DNA from: an uncultured Caldilineaceae bacterium
Lineage (GTDB): Bacteria; Chloroflexota; Anaerolineae; Caldilineales; Caldilineaceae
DNA: 64,000 bases
Direction of reading: 5' to 3'
Assembly: GCA_951813625.1 (NCBI GenBank)
Contig: CATOTS010000021.1
Span: forward strand, 1-64,000
A program made the position numbers and the translations under genes. Below the pieces are notes generated by a model. The model was given only the letters and a program-made list of their open reading frames with translations, had not been told where the DNA came from and did not search any database. Of the stretch, positions 1 through 8,667 are shown piece after piece. Position 1 is the stretch's first letter, and every line of letters starts with the position of its first letter.

Positions 1-1
1 C

Positions 2-1231
2 CCGCCCAATCGCTGCGGCGAGGCCGATCGCCGCTACATGAACGAGGTGCTCGACGACGGCTTCGGCAACCGCGAGTCTGCCCACATGCTCGAGCGTTTC
101 GAGGCGGCCTTCGCCCAAAAGTTCGGCGTCGAGTTCGCCATCTCGCACAACTCCGGTTCGGGCACGCTGTTGTCCTGCCTGTTGGCCGCCGGCGTAGGGC
201 CAGGGGATGAGGTGATCATACCCACGTTGACCATGGCGGCCACCGCCTTCGTCGTCATCCAGTGCGGCGCCGTGCCCGTCTTTGCCGACAGCGACCCGGA
301 CACCTTCAACATCGACCCGGCGGACGTCGAACGCAAGATCACACCCTTCACCAAGGCGATCATTCCGGTAAGCATTTTCGGGCTCCCGCCCAATTTCGAT
401 CCGCTGCTGGCGCTGGCGGAGCGGCACAATCTCACCATCGTCGAGGACGACGCCCAGTGCTTCCTGGCCTCCTACAAGGGCCGGCTGGTCGGCACAATCG
501 GACATGCCGCCAGCCTCAGTTTGCAGGGCTCGAAGCACATGACCACCGGCGGCGACGGCGGTATGGTCATCACCGATGACGAGGCGTATGCGCGCGCGAT
601 CCGCAAGGCCGCGATCCAAGGCTACCGCACCCTGGACGCCCGCCCCGGATCGACGCTCATCCCGCGCGATGAGCGCCAGGACTGGAGTTTCGAGCGTCAC
701 GACCGCATGGGCTTCAACTTTCGCATGTCGGCCATGCAGGCTGCCCTGGGTCTCGGTCAACTTGAGCGCCTGGACTACCTGGTCGCGGCGCGGCGCTACA
801 TCGGCGCACAGTACGAAGCCACAATCCGGGAGGAAAAGTGCGAATGGCTGATTCCGCCCCATGTTCCGCACGACTGCACCCATACCTACTGGTGCTATAC
901 CTGCAAATTGGATGAAGAGGCTTTGGGCGTGGATTGGCGGACCTTCAGGAAAACCTTTATCGAACTCGGCGGTGACGGTCTCTACGGCGCCTGGGTGCCT
1001 GTCCACCTCGAACCAATCTTCCAGACCATGGCCTTCTACGGCCCGCGCGAACGGGCGCCTAACTTCGATCCCCGCTACAAGGGCTCGGTCAAGCGCTATA
1101 GCCGCGGCGACTGCCCCAATGTGGAGAGCATGCAGAACCGGCTGTGCCTGTTCAAGGCCGGCATGCAAACCTTGGACAAAGTGAACGGACAGGTGGAAGC
1201 ATTGCGCGCCACCATCAGACATTACGCCTGA
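2..1231 (+). CDS. DegT/DnrJ/EryC1/StrS-family PLP aminotransferase (5' partial)
   Basis: Fold-type I sugar aminotransferase family, which normally transaminates a keto-sugar nucleotide using PLP. Counting from the first in-frame ATG at 38, the PLP lysine is about K166 in a GSKHMTTGGDGG motif and the PLP-ring aspartate is in VEDDAQ (about D138). The reading frame is open to the left edge and the codons before that ATG (PPNRCGEADRRY) look like family sequence, so the true start lies outside the window. The next gene starts 21 bp downstream, so an operon is likely. Nucleotide-sugar biosynthesis genes are absent nearby, so the substrate is unknown. The family is clear from the lysine motif and overall layout; the specific reaction is not. 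Confidence 0.88.
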   Translation, partial: PPNRCGEADRRYMNEVLDDGFGNRESAHMLERFEAAFAQKFGVEFAISHNSGSGTLLSCLLAAGVGPGDEVIIPTLTMAATAFVVIQCGAVPVFADSDPDTFNIDPADVERKITPFTKAIIPVSIFGLPPNFDPLLALAERHNLTIVEDDAQCFLASYKGRLVGTIGHAASLSLQGSKHMTTGGDGGMVITDDEAYARAIRKAAIQGYRTLDARPGSTLIPRDERQDWSFERHDRMGFNFRMSAMQAALGLGQLERLDYLVAARRYIGAQYEATIREEKCEWLIPPHVPHDCTHTYWCYTCKLDEEALGVDWRTFRKTFIELGGDGLYGAWVPVHLEPIFQTMAFYGPRERAPNFDPRYKGSVKRYSRGDCPNVESMQNRLCLFKAGMQTLDKVNGQVEALRATIRHYA

Positions 1232-1252
1232 CGCACATTCAAGAGGAATCAA

Positions 1253-2443
1253 ATGATCACCTCAATCGTTTCCAGAGATGACAGCGTGTACAAGGCTGTG
1301 CCGGACTTGGCAATGTGCGACGACGGTTCGCTCGTCTGCACCTACCGCGAGAGCCTGTTCCATCTCTTTCACCCCTTCTCCCGCATCGTGGCGCAGATCA
1401 GCCGCGACGGAGGTCTGAACTGGGGACCGAAACAGATCGTCGACGAGTGCCCTGACTACGAAGAAGACGGCGGGTTGAACACCCCCCGCATTCTTCACCT
1501 GGGAAATAACCGGCTCATCCTGATCTGCGACTGGATTCCGCCTTTCGAGCCCGAAAACTCGCCCAACACCGAAATCGTCATCTGGCGCTCCGAAGACGGC
1601 GGCGCGTCCTGGAGCTCAAGAGAAAAAACGGGCATCAAGGGCAATATCTGCCCCTGCATTTTCAAGACCAGTTCGGGTACCGTCATCATCGGCGGCGACA
1701 ACAACTGTCTTCCCGTCCCCGGTGAAGTGTGGACAATCAATACCTTCCTCTCCTTTGACGATGGACAGACTTGGGAGGCGTCCGCCCCGGTGGCGTCAAC
1801 CGACGAGTTGTGGCTGAATGAGGGGACGTTTGCCGAGCTGGATGACGGCAGCCTGATCTGTTTCATGCGCGAGGACCGGGAGCGGATTTGCGGGTACAAG
1901 GCGCTCTCGAAGGATGGCGGCAGAACGTGGGAAGGGCCCTACCCCACCGAGCTGCTCGTATGTATTGGACGGCCCCACGCCGGGCGGTTGCAAAGCGGCG
2001 AGATCGCGGTCACCTACGGGCTTGGAACATCACCGCGCCAGTTGGTGTTGCACGCCGAAAATCAAGCGAGCGCAGCCGACCCTGAAAGCGCCCTGAACGT
2101 GCGCAAGTCGCACCTGGAACCGACGTTCAGACGCTTCTTCATCGATCACGACCGCAGCATCCACCCCGACGGCGCCTATTCGAGCTGGGTTCAACTGCCC
2201 AGCGGCGACTTATTTGTCATTCAATATATCGTCGACGACGCACCGATGGGCCACATTCGCAGCTACCTGATCAGCCGCAGCGACTGGCTTCTCTGTCCGG
2301 AAGGGGAGATCGGACGTATCATCCGCTACGATCCCAGTGCCGTCAACATGCATCACTATGATCGCAGCAAGAACGTGATCTATCACGAACAGGCGTTGAA
2401 GGTCAGTGCAGACCAGTACCGAAATCTACATGACAACCAGTAG
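1253..2443 (+). CDS. BNR/sialidase-like beta-propeller protein
   Basis: A 396-residue protein with four Asp-box repeats (SRDGGLNWG, SEDGGASWS, SFDDGQTWE, SKDGGRTWE), the hallmark of six-bladed sialidase-type propellers. There is no signal peptide, so it is probably cytoplasmic or exported by another route. A Shine-Dalgarno (AAGAGGAA) precedes the ATG. It lies between an aminotransferase and a nitrilase in one operon, which suggests action on an amino sugar or its derivative. Asp boxes are structural and also occur in non-sialidases, so the catalytic activity is not established. Confidence 0.8.
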   Translation: MITSIVSRDDSVYKAVPDLAMCDDGSLVCTYRESLFHLFHPFSRIVAQISRDGGLNWGPKQIVDECPDYEEDGGLNTPRILHLGNNRLILICDWIPPFEPENSPNTEIVIWRSEDGGASWSSREKTGIKGNICPCIFKTSSGTVIIGGDNNCLPVPGEVWTINTFLSFDDGQTWEASAPVASTDELWLNEGTFAELDDGSLICFMREDRERICGYKALSKDGGRTWEGPYPTELLVCIGRPHAGRLQSGEIAVTYGLGTSPRQLVLHAENQASAADPESALNVRKSHLEPTFRRFFIDHDRSIHPDGAYSSWVQLPSGDLFVIQYIVDDAPMGHIRSYLISRSDWLLCPEGEIGRIIRYDPSAVNMHHYDRSKNVIYHEQALKVSADQYRNLHDNQ

Positions 2444-2523
2444 TCGGCCGACAACCATGCCGAGAGCAGCCGTTGTGCCAACCTACGACCGACTCTACGG
2501 AGTCCAGCACCAAGGATCAGCCC

Positions 2524-3429
2524 ATGGCAAGCCCAGTTGAGGTTACGGATGGTCAGCAAGCGGCGCAGGGCGAGACGACGCGCCTTGCCCTGATCGGGAT
2601 GACCAGCGTGATGGCAGACCCGGATGCGAACCTGGAGCGCATCGCGCAGTGGTGCCGAAAGGCCTCTGCCGCCGGCGCGCAATTCGCCCTTTTTCCCGAA
2701 GAGTGCATCACAGGCTCAATGAATAAGTCCGATCTGAACATCGAAGAGGCGGCAGCGATCGCTGCCGCCAGCTATGAAAAAGCAATCCCGTTCCTAGAAG
2801 CTCTCTGCCGAGACCTAGAATTAACAGTTGCCGTCGGCACAATCGAGCCTGGCGAAACGGTGCTGCGCAACAGCGTGCTGATCGTCGGTCCGGAGGGTTA
2901 CCTGGCAACCTATTCGAAGCTGCATCTACCCAACGAGACCGAGCGGGAATGGTTTGAACCGGGTGAAGCGCTGCCCATCGTAAACTCACAGAACTGGAGA
3001 TTTTCGGTCGGCATCTGCTATGACGTGTGCGTTCCTGAGATCTTCCGGGCCGCGGCGAGCCGGGAGGTTGATTTTTTCCTGCTCGCCGTTGGCGGCAGCT
3101 ACGCGCCTCACGAAATCGAGCGAGCGACCGAAATGAGCGAAGAGTACAGGGAACTCACCATGAAAATCCTGCCGTCGCGCGCGGTCGACAACGGCATCTA
3201 CGTGTTCTTCGCCAATCAGTCGGGAGTTAGCGGAAACGCCTGGTTCCCCGGTCTGTCGCTGGCAATCGACCCGGCTGGAAATGTCATCGGCGAACTGCTG
3301 AAGGATGAGGGCATGATTCTCGCTGACGTGTCGAGGCAGGCAATTTCAGCCGCGCGTGCAAACGACGAATGCACTTTGGATCGACTCCGCTCGGACATCT
3401 ACACGACCCCCCAGTTAATCGAGGGATGA
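2524..3429 (+). CDS. carbon-nitrogen hydrolase (nitrilase superfamily)
   Basis: The family hydrolyses amides, carbamoyl groups or nitriles through a Glu-Lys-Cys triad. All three residues are visible: E59 in FPEECITG, K132 in YSKLHLP and C165 in VGICYDVCVPE. The length (301 aa) is normal. I chose the ATG at 2524 because AAGGAT lies eight bases upstream. An in-frame TTG at 2473 would add a Ser/Thr-rich tail unlike the family. The next gene begins 10 bp after the stop, so translation is likely coupled. The position after a sialidase-like gene suggests deamidation of a sugar-derived compound (inference). Confidence 0.87.
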   Translation: MASPVEVTDGQQAAQGETTRLALIGMTSVMADPDANLERIAQWCRKASAAGAQFALFPEECITGSMNKSDLNIEEAAAIAAASYEKAIPFLEALCRDLELTVAVGTIEPGETVLRNSVLIVGPEGYLATYSKLHLPNETEREWFEPGEALPIVNSQNWRFSVGICYDVCVPEIFRAAASREVDFFLLAVGGSYAPHEIERATEMSEEYRELTMKILPSRAVDNGIYVFFANQSGVSGNAWFPGLSLAIDPAGNVIGELLKDEGMILADVSRQAISAARANDECTLDRLRSDIYTTPQLIEG

Positions 3430-3438
3430 CGAGCAGCA

Positions 3439-4995
3439 ATGCCAATTTTGTTCGCGGCCAGAAAGGACAGGATAGGCGCTACCCTCTTCAACGCGTTGGC
3501 GCGCAAACATGACGTTCGCAGCCTGGACGACGGCGCCGGCGACCCACGCGACCAGGGGGTTGTGGCCAGGGCCGCCAGAGACTGCCAGGTTGTCATCCTG
3601 TCGCCCCCGTTCATCGCTCCGGACGCTCAGGAGGGAGATATCCTGGACGCGGCCACGCGCGGGACGTACAATCTGCTTACCCAATCGTCAGCCGCACGTG
3701 TCATCCTGCTGACCTCGCTGCAGATATTCGAGCGTTATCCCTCTGATTATTCGGTCGCTGAACAGTGGGCGCCCCTGCCGACAACCGAAGCCGCCGACCT
3801 GGCGCCGTACCTGGCAGAACTCGTCGCACGCGAGATTGCCCGCGTAAGACCAATCAAGGCCATCGCGCTGCGCCTGGGCCAGTTGGTGGACGATAGCGAC
3901 GCAAAGCAAAGCCCGGCCGACCCCCGCTGGCTGCACGTTGAAGACGCCGTGCGCGCGGTCGAATGCGCCCTGAAATTTGAACCGCCGGCCGACGGGCCGC
4001 AGACGGGCTGGTGGGTCTTTCACATCCCCGGCGCCGGCCCAAACACCCGTTTCCCGCTTGCACAGGCCGGCTCGCCTGAGTTCGACTACGTGCCGCGCCG
4101 CGATATGACATCAGGCAGCGAGCCGCCCTCTCCACCGCCCCCCATTTCAGCGCCCGAACGCCTGAACGACGAAGCCGGCTACTCCCCCGGGCGCGTTGTC
4201 ATCTTTGGCGCCGGCGGCCCCATTGCGGCCGTCACCACGGAAGCGCTCGCCGGCGATCACAGCTTGCGGCTCGCCGACATGCGCCCGCTGGCAGATATCG
4301 TCGCCGAGAACCAGCCGCAGATGCCCGGCGCGCCGCTGCCGCGGCTGCTCGAGCCGCCGCATGAGACGGAAATCGTCGATGTCACCGACCCTGACCAGGT
4401 CTTCCTTTCTGCACGCGGTATGGATGCAATCATCAACTGTGCTGTCGTGCGCGATGACCCTGCCGGGGCCTTTCGCGTCAACGTCGTCGGCGTCTACAAT
4501 ATGTTGCGAGCCGCACTCAAGCGCAATATTCGGCGCCTTGTGCATACCGGCCCCCCGCAAGCGAGCCCATCTGGCTATGCCGAACCCACGAATTATGGAT
4601 ACGACTTTGATCTGCCGGCCGATTTGCCGGGCCGGCCGGGCAGCGATCTCTACCATCTGACAAAGTACCTCAGCCAGGAGATCTGCCGTATTTTCGCCGA
4701 CCTGCATGGTATCCAGACACCGGTGCTGACCTTTTCAGGGCTTGTCAATCCTGCAGAGCCTGTTCCTGATTCCTACCGGTCCCGCGCATGGCTGATCGCA
4801 TGGGAAGACGCCGGCGCGGCAATGCGGCAGGCCCTGAAGACGCCCTCGTTCCCGCATAACTACGAGGTCATGCACATCTGCAGCGACACGCCGCACGGCA
4901 AGTTTTGCAACGAACAGGCCAGGCGATTGCTTGGGTGGGAGCCGCGCCATCGGCTGGAAAAATACTGGCTGCGCAACAAGAGTGCAACCGATTGA
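3439..4995 (+). CDS. tandem double-Rossmann NAD-epimerase-like (SDR) protein
   Basis: 518 residues made of two extended-SDR-like halves. The first (about 1-210) starts MPILFAARKDRIG, where a glycine-rich loop would be expected, and has YLAEL where the catalytic YxxxK should be, so it looks non-catalytic. A Pro-rich linker (about 218-242) follows. The second half (about 250-518) has a loop of the form VVIFGAGGPIA and a canonical YHLTK. Family members are usually about 300 aa with one domain. It is probably an NAD(P)-dependent sugar epimerase or dehydrogenase with a pseudo-domain fused in front. It sits between the nitrilase gene and an isomerase gene in the same operon. Confidence 0.8.
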   Translation: MPILFAARKDRIGATLFNALARKHDVRSLDDGAGDPRDQGVVARAARDCQVVILSPPFIAPDAQEGDILDAATRGTYNLLTQSSAARVILLTSLQIFERYPSDYSVAEQWAPLPTTEAADLAPYLAELVAREIARVRPIKAIALRLGQLVDDSDAKQSPADPRWLHVEDAVRAVECALKFEPPADGPQTGWWVFHIPGAGPNTRFPLAQAGSPEFDYVPRRDMTSGSEPPSPPPPISAPERLNDEAGYSPGRVVIFGAGGPIAAVTTEALAGDHSLRLADMRPLADIVAENQPQMPGAPLPRLLEPPHETEIVDVTDPDQVFLSARGMDAIINCAVVRDDPAGAFRVNVVGVYNMLRAALKRNIRRLVHTGPPQASPSGYAEPTNYGYDFDLPADLPGRPGSDLYHLTKYLSQEICRIFADLHGIQTPVLTFSGLVNPAEPVPDSYRSRAWLIAWEDAGAAMRQALKTPSFPHNYEVMHICSDTPHGKFCNEQARRLLGWEPRHRLEKYWLRNKSATD

Positions 4996-5040
4996 GCAGC
5001 CATAACCAGACAACTCAGGTCATAGTTCAAGGGGGTCAAC

Positions 5041-5814
5041 ATGTTCCGCTTGTCTGTCTGTGAAGGTACCGTGTTGCGCGATCTGCCCTTCCTGGAGCGG
5101 GTGCGTACAATCAGCCGCGCTGGATTCGGATTGGACCTGTGGGGATGGGAGGATGACGCTCTTGATGCAATCGCCGGCGACGCCGAAATCGAAATCTGCG
5201 CCATGCCCGGCTGGTCCGGGGGCAGCATGATGGACCCGGCTGGTGTCGAGGAATTTCTGGCCGGCGTGAAGGCAAACTTGGAAGTCGCCGAGCGTATTCA
5301 GTGCCGCAACCTGAGCATCACAACCGGCCAGCTTGACGCGCACGGCCAGATGGCCCACAACATCGCGCCCCATCCGGCAACGAGGTGGATCACGGCCTAC
5401 AGAACATTGTGCGAGGTCGCGGAGTTGGCCGAGAGGAACGGCGTGACCTACAGCCTGGAGCAGCTGAACACGAAGGTGGACCACGCCGGTTACCCTCTGC
5501 GTTTCACCGAGGACGTGGTGCGGCTGATAGAGCAGGTCGGCAGCCCGCGCATCCGGCTGCTGTGCGACATCTACCACGTGCAGATTGAAGAGGGCAACGT
5601 GGTCCAATCGATCCGCGACTACCACAGCTTCATCGGCTACGTGCACGTGGCCGACGTGCCGGGCCGGCACGAGCCGGGAACGGGCGAGATCAACTACCCG
5701 CGCATCGTGTCAACGCTGCGCGAAGTGGGCTACAGCGGGGTGATCGGTATGGAGGCATTCCCGCAAGCCGATGCCCATCAGGCGATGGAGAGCTTCCGGG
5801 CCTTGTTCAGCTAG
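5041..5814 (+). CDS. hydroxypyruvate isomerase-like TIM-barrel protein
   Basis: 257-residue AP-endonuclease-2/xylose-isomerase-like TIM barrel. Metal-site motifs of the hydroxypyruvate isomerase group are visible: LEQLN, LLCDIYHVQIEEG, YVHVADVPGRHEPGTGEINY and IGMEAF. The last three resemble those of the gene at 23803, so the two are paralogs. AAGGGGG lies ahead of the ATG. It is the last gene of the rightward operon and meets the leftward operon tail to tail. The reaction is probably a ketose/aldose isomerisation or epimerisation; the true substrate cannot be read from sequence. Confidence 0.85.
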   Translation: MFRLSVCEGTVLRDLPFLERVRTISRAGFGLDLWGWEDDALDAIAGDAEIEICAMPGWSGGSMMDPAGVEEFLAGVKANLEVAERIQCRNLSITTGQLDAHGQMAHNIAPHPATRWITAYRTLCEVAELAERNGVTYSLEQLNTKVDHAGYPLRFTEDVVRLIEQVGSPRIRLLCDIYHVQIEEGNVVQSIRDYHSFIGYVHVADVPGRHEPGTGEINYPRIVSTLREVGYSGVIGMEAFPQADAHQAMESFRALFS

Positions 5815-5878
5815 AAGGTCGCGCACAAACTGCCCGGCCGGCGCTGGGGGGCCGCGCCCGTCTGGGCAGCGTTCCCCG

Positions 5879-6601
5879 TCACGTAGGCTCGTATCCGGCC
5901 GGCTCAACGACGACAATGGTCGGTCGCCCCAGCCCCCCCGAGGGCATCGGGAAGGTGACCGTGTGGTGGCGGGCAAAGATGACCGGATCGCCGGACCGGC
6001 GCTTGAGAAACTCGTCGACCCTGGTCATCCCTGCCGTCAGCGGCGGCAGATTGTAGTGCATCGGCACGATCCAGGTCGGGTCGAGAAAATCGATCATGGG
6101 ATCGAGTGCGTCGAGCTCCAGGGTCAGGTGCTCGCCCACCAGCGCCAGCAACACGTCGCAACGCCCGGCAAAAGGCGCAAGCTCATCGGCTCCAATGCCA
6201 TAGCCGAGGTCGCCCATGTGCAGGAACCAGAGGCCGCCGGCTTTGAAGGCGTAGAGCGCGTTGTCGTCGGGCCCCTCGGGATGGTGGGGCGCCTCCGCAG
6301 CCTGGACGGCGTACATTGGCTCGCCGTTGATCTCGACCTCACGCTTGCCCTGCGCCACGTCGAGCGCGTTGATGAGCTGGGTGTAGCCCTCAACCGCCTC
6401 GTGGTTGGAGTGCGCCTCATCGGTCAGCGAACTCATAAGAATGGTATCCGCCTGCACCGTGAACTCGAACACGGCGGGATCGTCCACGCCGCACGCCGCG
6501 GCCACGACATTAGGCTCATACGGGTCCATCGCGATCGTGGGGCCGTCATCCTGCTTCATCAGAAATGTCGCCAGCCCAAACCACTGAAGATGCACTGACA
6601 T
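5879..6601 (-). CDS. UlaG-like metallo-beta-lactamase-fold protein, metal site degenerate
   Basis: 240 residues with the layout of UlaG-like MBL-fold lactonases: VHLQWFGLATFLM at the start, LWFLHMGDLGYG mid-protein and WIVPMHYN near residue 195. The usual HxHxDH motif is replaced by SLTDEAHSNH, so metal binding may be altered. It is a paralog of the gene at 9604-10314. It is the last gene of a five-gene minus-strand operon, 33 bp behind an isomerase gene. The neighbouring SMP-30 lactonase and aldolase point to sugar-acid catabolism. Catalytic status is uncertain. Confidence 0.7.
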   Translation of the reverse strand: MSVHLQWFGLATFLMKQDDGPTIAMDPYEPNVVAAACGVDDPAVFEFTVQADTILMSSLTDEAHSNHEAVEGYTQLINALDVAQGKREVEINGEPMYAVQAAEAPHHPEGPDDNALYAFKAGGLWFLHMGDLGYGIGADELAPFAGRCDVLLALVGEHLTLELDALDPMIDFLDPTWIVPMHYNLPPLTAGMTRVDEFLKRRSGDPVIFARHHTVTFPMPSGGLGRPTIVVVEPAGYEPT

Positions 6602-6634
6602 TTTTCTACTCTCCTCTTCACTCTTGTGTCAGAT

Positions 6635-7636
6635 TCACTCTTGTGTCAGACCGCCGGCCCGTTCCATGCCCGCGATTTCCCACCATTTTGCCCCCGACGG
6701 TCTTTCGATCACCAGCGGCTTGAGGAAGGCTACAGACTTCTCCAGCCCCTCCTCCACCTCAAAGTACTCGCTCTCCATTTCGAGCGAGATCACATGATCG
6801 TATCCGAGCAATCGCAGCGTTGAAACGAACTCGCGCCAGGCGGATTCGTCATGGCCCCAGCCGGCCAGCGTATACGTCCACGCGCGCTCGGAAAACTCCT
6901 CGGTCGAGGTGCTGTCCATCATGCCGCGCAGCCGCGCGTTGTGCCGCGAGATAAGGATGTCCTTGGCATGGACGTGCTGCACCAGCGGCCCAAGGTAGAA
7001 CAGCGCCTCGACCGGGTCGATGCCCTGGTACCACAAATGGGAAATGTCGAAGTTGCACGCCGCGGCCGGCCCGACCTCGTCGTGGAGGCGCTTCATCGTC
7101 ACCGGGTTGTGGATCATGTCGCCGCCGTGCATCTCGAAGCAGATCGTAACACCGTGGTCGGCCGCGATCTTCCCGTGCTCGCGCCAGTATGGCAGCAGCC
7201 GTTTCTCCCACTGCCAGTCCAGCGTATCGCGCAAAAAGGGCCACTCGGAAAAGGTCACCCAGTTGGGCGCGGTATCCCCCTCTGCGCCCTCAGGCAGCCC
7301 GGCCAGCAACGTAATCCGGCGGATGCCGGCCAACTCCATGAACTCGCAGGTGCGGCGAAACTCGCGCGAGTACGTATCGGCGACCTCCTTGTTGGGCATC
7401 AGCGGCGCACCGTGCCCGCCGAGGGCGCTGATCTCGAGGTCATAGCGGGCGAATGTGTCGAGCCAGCGTTCGATTTCCCCCTTGTCGGCGAGGAGCTTCT
7501 CAACGTCGCAATAGCCCCGCCCCCACAGCCCGCAGGCGCCAACCTCGACCGCCTGGAAGCCCATATCGCGCGCGTATCGCAGACCGTCCTCAAACTCGAA
7601 CTGTTCCAGGTTCTGTGAAATTACGCCGAGTTTCAT
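6635..7636 (-). CDS. sugar phosphate isomerase/epimerase-family TIM barrel
   Basis: 333-residue xylose-isomerase-like TIM barrel. Probable metal ligands are in ICFEMHGG (Glu), CNFDISH (Asp/His), VQHVHAKD (His) and ISLEMES (Glu). AAAGGGGG precedes the ATG at 7636. The final codons lie in a 17-bp direct duplication that also repeats the stop codon sequence. It sits mid-operon between an HpaI-type aldolase and an MBL-like gene. The family is strongly supported; the substrate is unknown. Confidence 0.85.
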   Translation of the reverse strand: MKLGVISQNLEQFEFEDGLRYARDMGFQAVEVGACGLWGRGYCDVEKLLADKGEIERWLDTFARYDLEISALGGHGAPLMPNKEVADTYSREFRRTCEFMELAGIRRITLLAGLPEGAEGDTAPNWVTFSEWPFLRDTLDWQWEKRLLPYWREHGKIAADHGVTICFEMHGGDMIHNPVTMKRLHDEVGPAAACNFDISHLWYQGIDPVEALFYLGPLVQHVHAKDILISRHNARLRGMMDSTSTEEFSERAWTYTLAGWGHDESAWREFVSTLRLLGYDHVISLEMESEYFEVEEGLEKSVAFLKPLVIERPSGAKWWEIAGMERAGGLTQE

Positions 7637-7652
7637 CCGTACCCCCTTTCGA

Positions 7653-7667
7653 TTGACAAGAAGTCAA
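7653..7667. promoter_or_regulatory. inverted repeat upstream of the isomerase gene
   Basis: TTGAC-N5-GTCAA lies about 17 bp before the isomerase start, in the largest gap of the minus-strand operon (about 167 bp). It could be an operator for an internal promoter. The symmetry is short, so this is only a candidate. Confidence 0.25.
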
Positions 7668-7803
7668 CCTATGCACTGGAGACAGGCATTCCATATAGAG
7701 GCAAAGCCCCTTCAAAGTCGTTCGCTGCGGGGTAGTTTTGTCGCCGCAATCGCCGAGCGGCTTTGTCCGCGTCCATCGATTCCCAAGTCGCGCGAACTCC
7801 GCG

Positions 7804-8604
7804 TCAGGGGGCGCCCACCGCATTCTGAAACTGGGTGAGCCTATCGATCAAAGACTGGCGCTTAATCAAAATGTCAACGCCGACGAAGAAGACCCGCACA
7901 CCCAGCGCGTGGAAGTGGGCCGCCTGCTCTATGCTGAAGGCTCCGGCCGAACTGATCTTGCCGGCCGCAACGGCCTTGGTGAATACGCGCTCGATCTTCG
8001 GGGTCTGGCGCGTCTTGGCCTCATCGCCGTACAACCCCAGGCTGACAGACCAGTCCATCGGGCCCACCGTAACCATATTGATGCCATCGACCGCCAGGAT
8101 TTCGTCCAGCGCTTCGTAGGCTTCGTCGTTCTCGATCATCACCATCAAGTGGGTGGCGTCGTTGGCTTCGCGCAGCCTCTGCTCCGGGTCTGCGCCCATG
8201 GAATAGGCCGTGCCGGCGCTGGAGCTGGAGACACCGCGACCGCCCAGGGGCGGGTACTTGCCAAGTTCAACAAAGCGTTTGGCCTCGTCGGCGCTGCGAA
8301 CATCGGGCAGCGCCAGCACCTGGATGCCCCCGTCGAGCAGCCGCTGCACCTGTGTGCGCGCCAGTTCGGGCATGCGCACGAGAGGCACCATGCCCAGATG
8401 CGTAACCATCCGGCCCAGCGCCAGAATCTCGGCCATGGATTGGGGGCCGTGTTCCATGTCGAACCAGACAATGTGGAAGCCGGCCTGGGCCATCAACTCG
8501 ATCTCGGTGAGCGTGACGTCGCGACAGATCACCCCAAAGAGGACATCGTGTTCGTCCAGCAGATCACCAAGGCGGTTTCTTAGGGGCGGGACATTGGTCA
8601 CCAC
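7804..8604 (-). CDS. HpcH/HpaI aldolase-family protein
   Basis: Class II (metal-dependent) pyruvate aldolase family, which cleaves 2-keto-3-deoxy-sugar or related acids. Family motifs are visible: VWFDMEHGP (metal Glu), MVPLVRMPE, MIENDEAYEALDEILAVDG and VGPMDWSVSLG. The family usually starts near this point. I chose the GTG at 8604 because AGGGAGA lies six bases before it. A GTG at 8622 would have the Shine-Dalgarno inside the gene. The neighbouring SMP-30 lactonase and isomerase fit a sugar-acid pathway ending in aldol cleavage (inference). Confidence 0.87.
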   Translation of the reverse strand: MVTNVPPLRNRLGDLLDEHDVLFGVICRDVTLTEIELMAQAGFHIVWFDMEHGPQSMAEILALGRMVTHLGMVPLVRMPELARTQVQRLLDGGIQVLALPDVRSADEAKRFVELGKYPPLGGRGVSSSSAGTAYSMGADPEQRLREANDATHLMVMIENDEAYEALDEILAVDGINMVTVGPMDWSVSLGLYGDEAKTRQTPKIERVFTKAVAAGKISSAGAFSIEQAAHFHALGVRVFFVGVDILIKRQSLIDRLTQFQNAVGAP

Positions 8605-8667
8605 AGTTGCTCTCCCTGTCACTCTATTTTCTAGGCACTAAGCAGCAGGCACACCACTGAATTTCCT

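Noticed and set aside
5815..5878. Bidirectional terminator between convergent operons
   Set aside because: Only a CTGCCC/GGGCAG pairing with a long loop and no T-run on either strand; too weak to call.
5771..6598. A 275-codon plus-strand frame
   Set aside because: It is the antisense of the MBL-like gene and has no domain of its own.
7738..8583. A 281-codon plus-strand frame
   Set aside because: It is antisense to the HpaI-type aldolase, whose motifs and ribosome site are clear.
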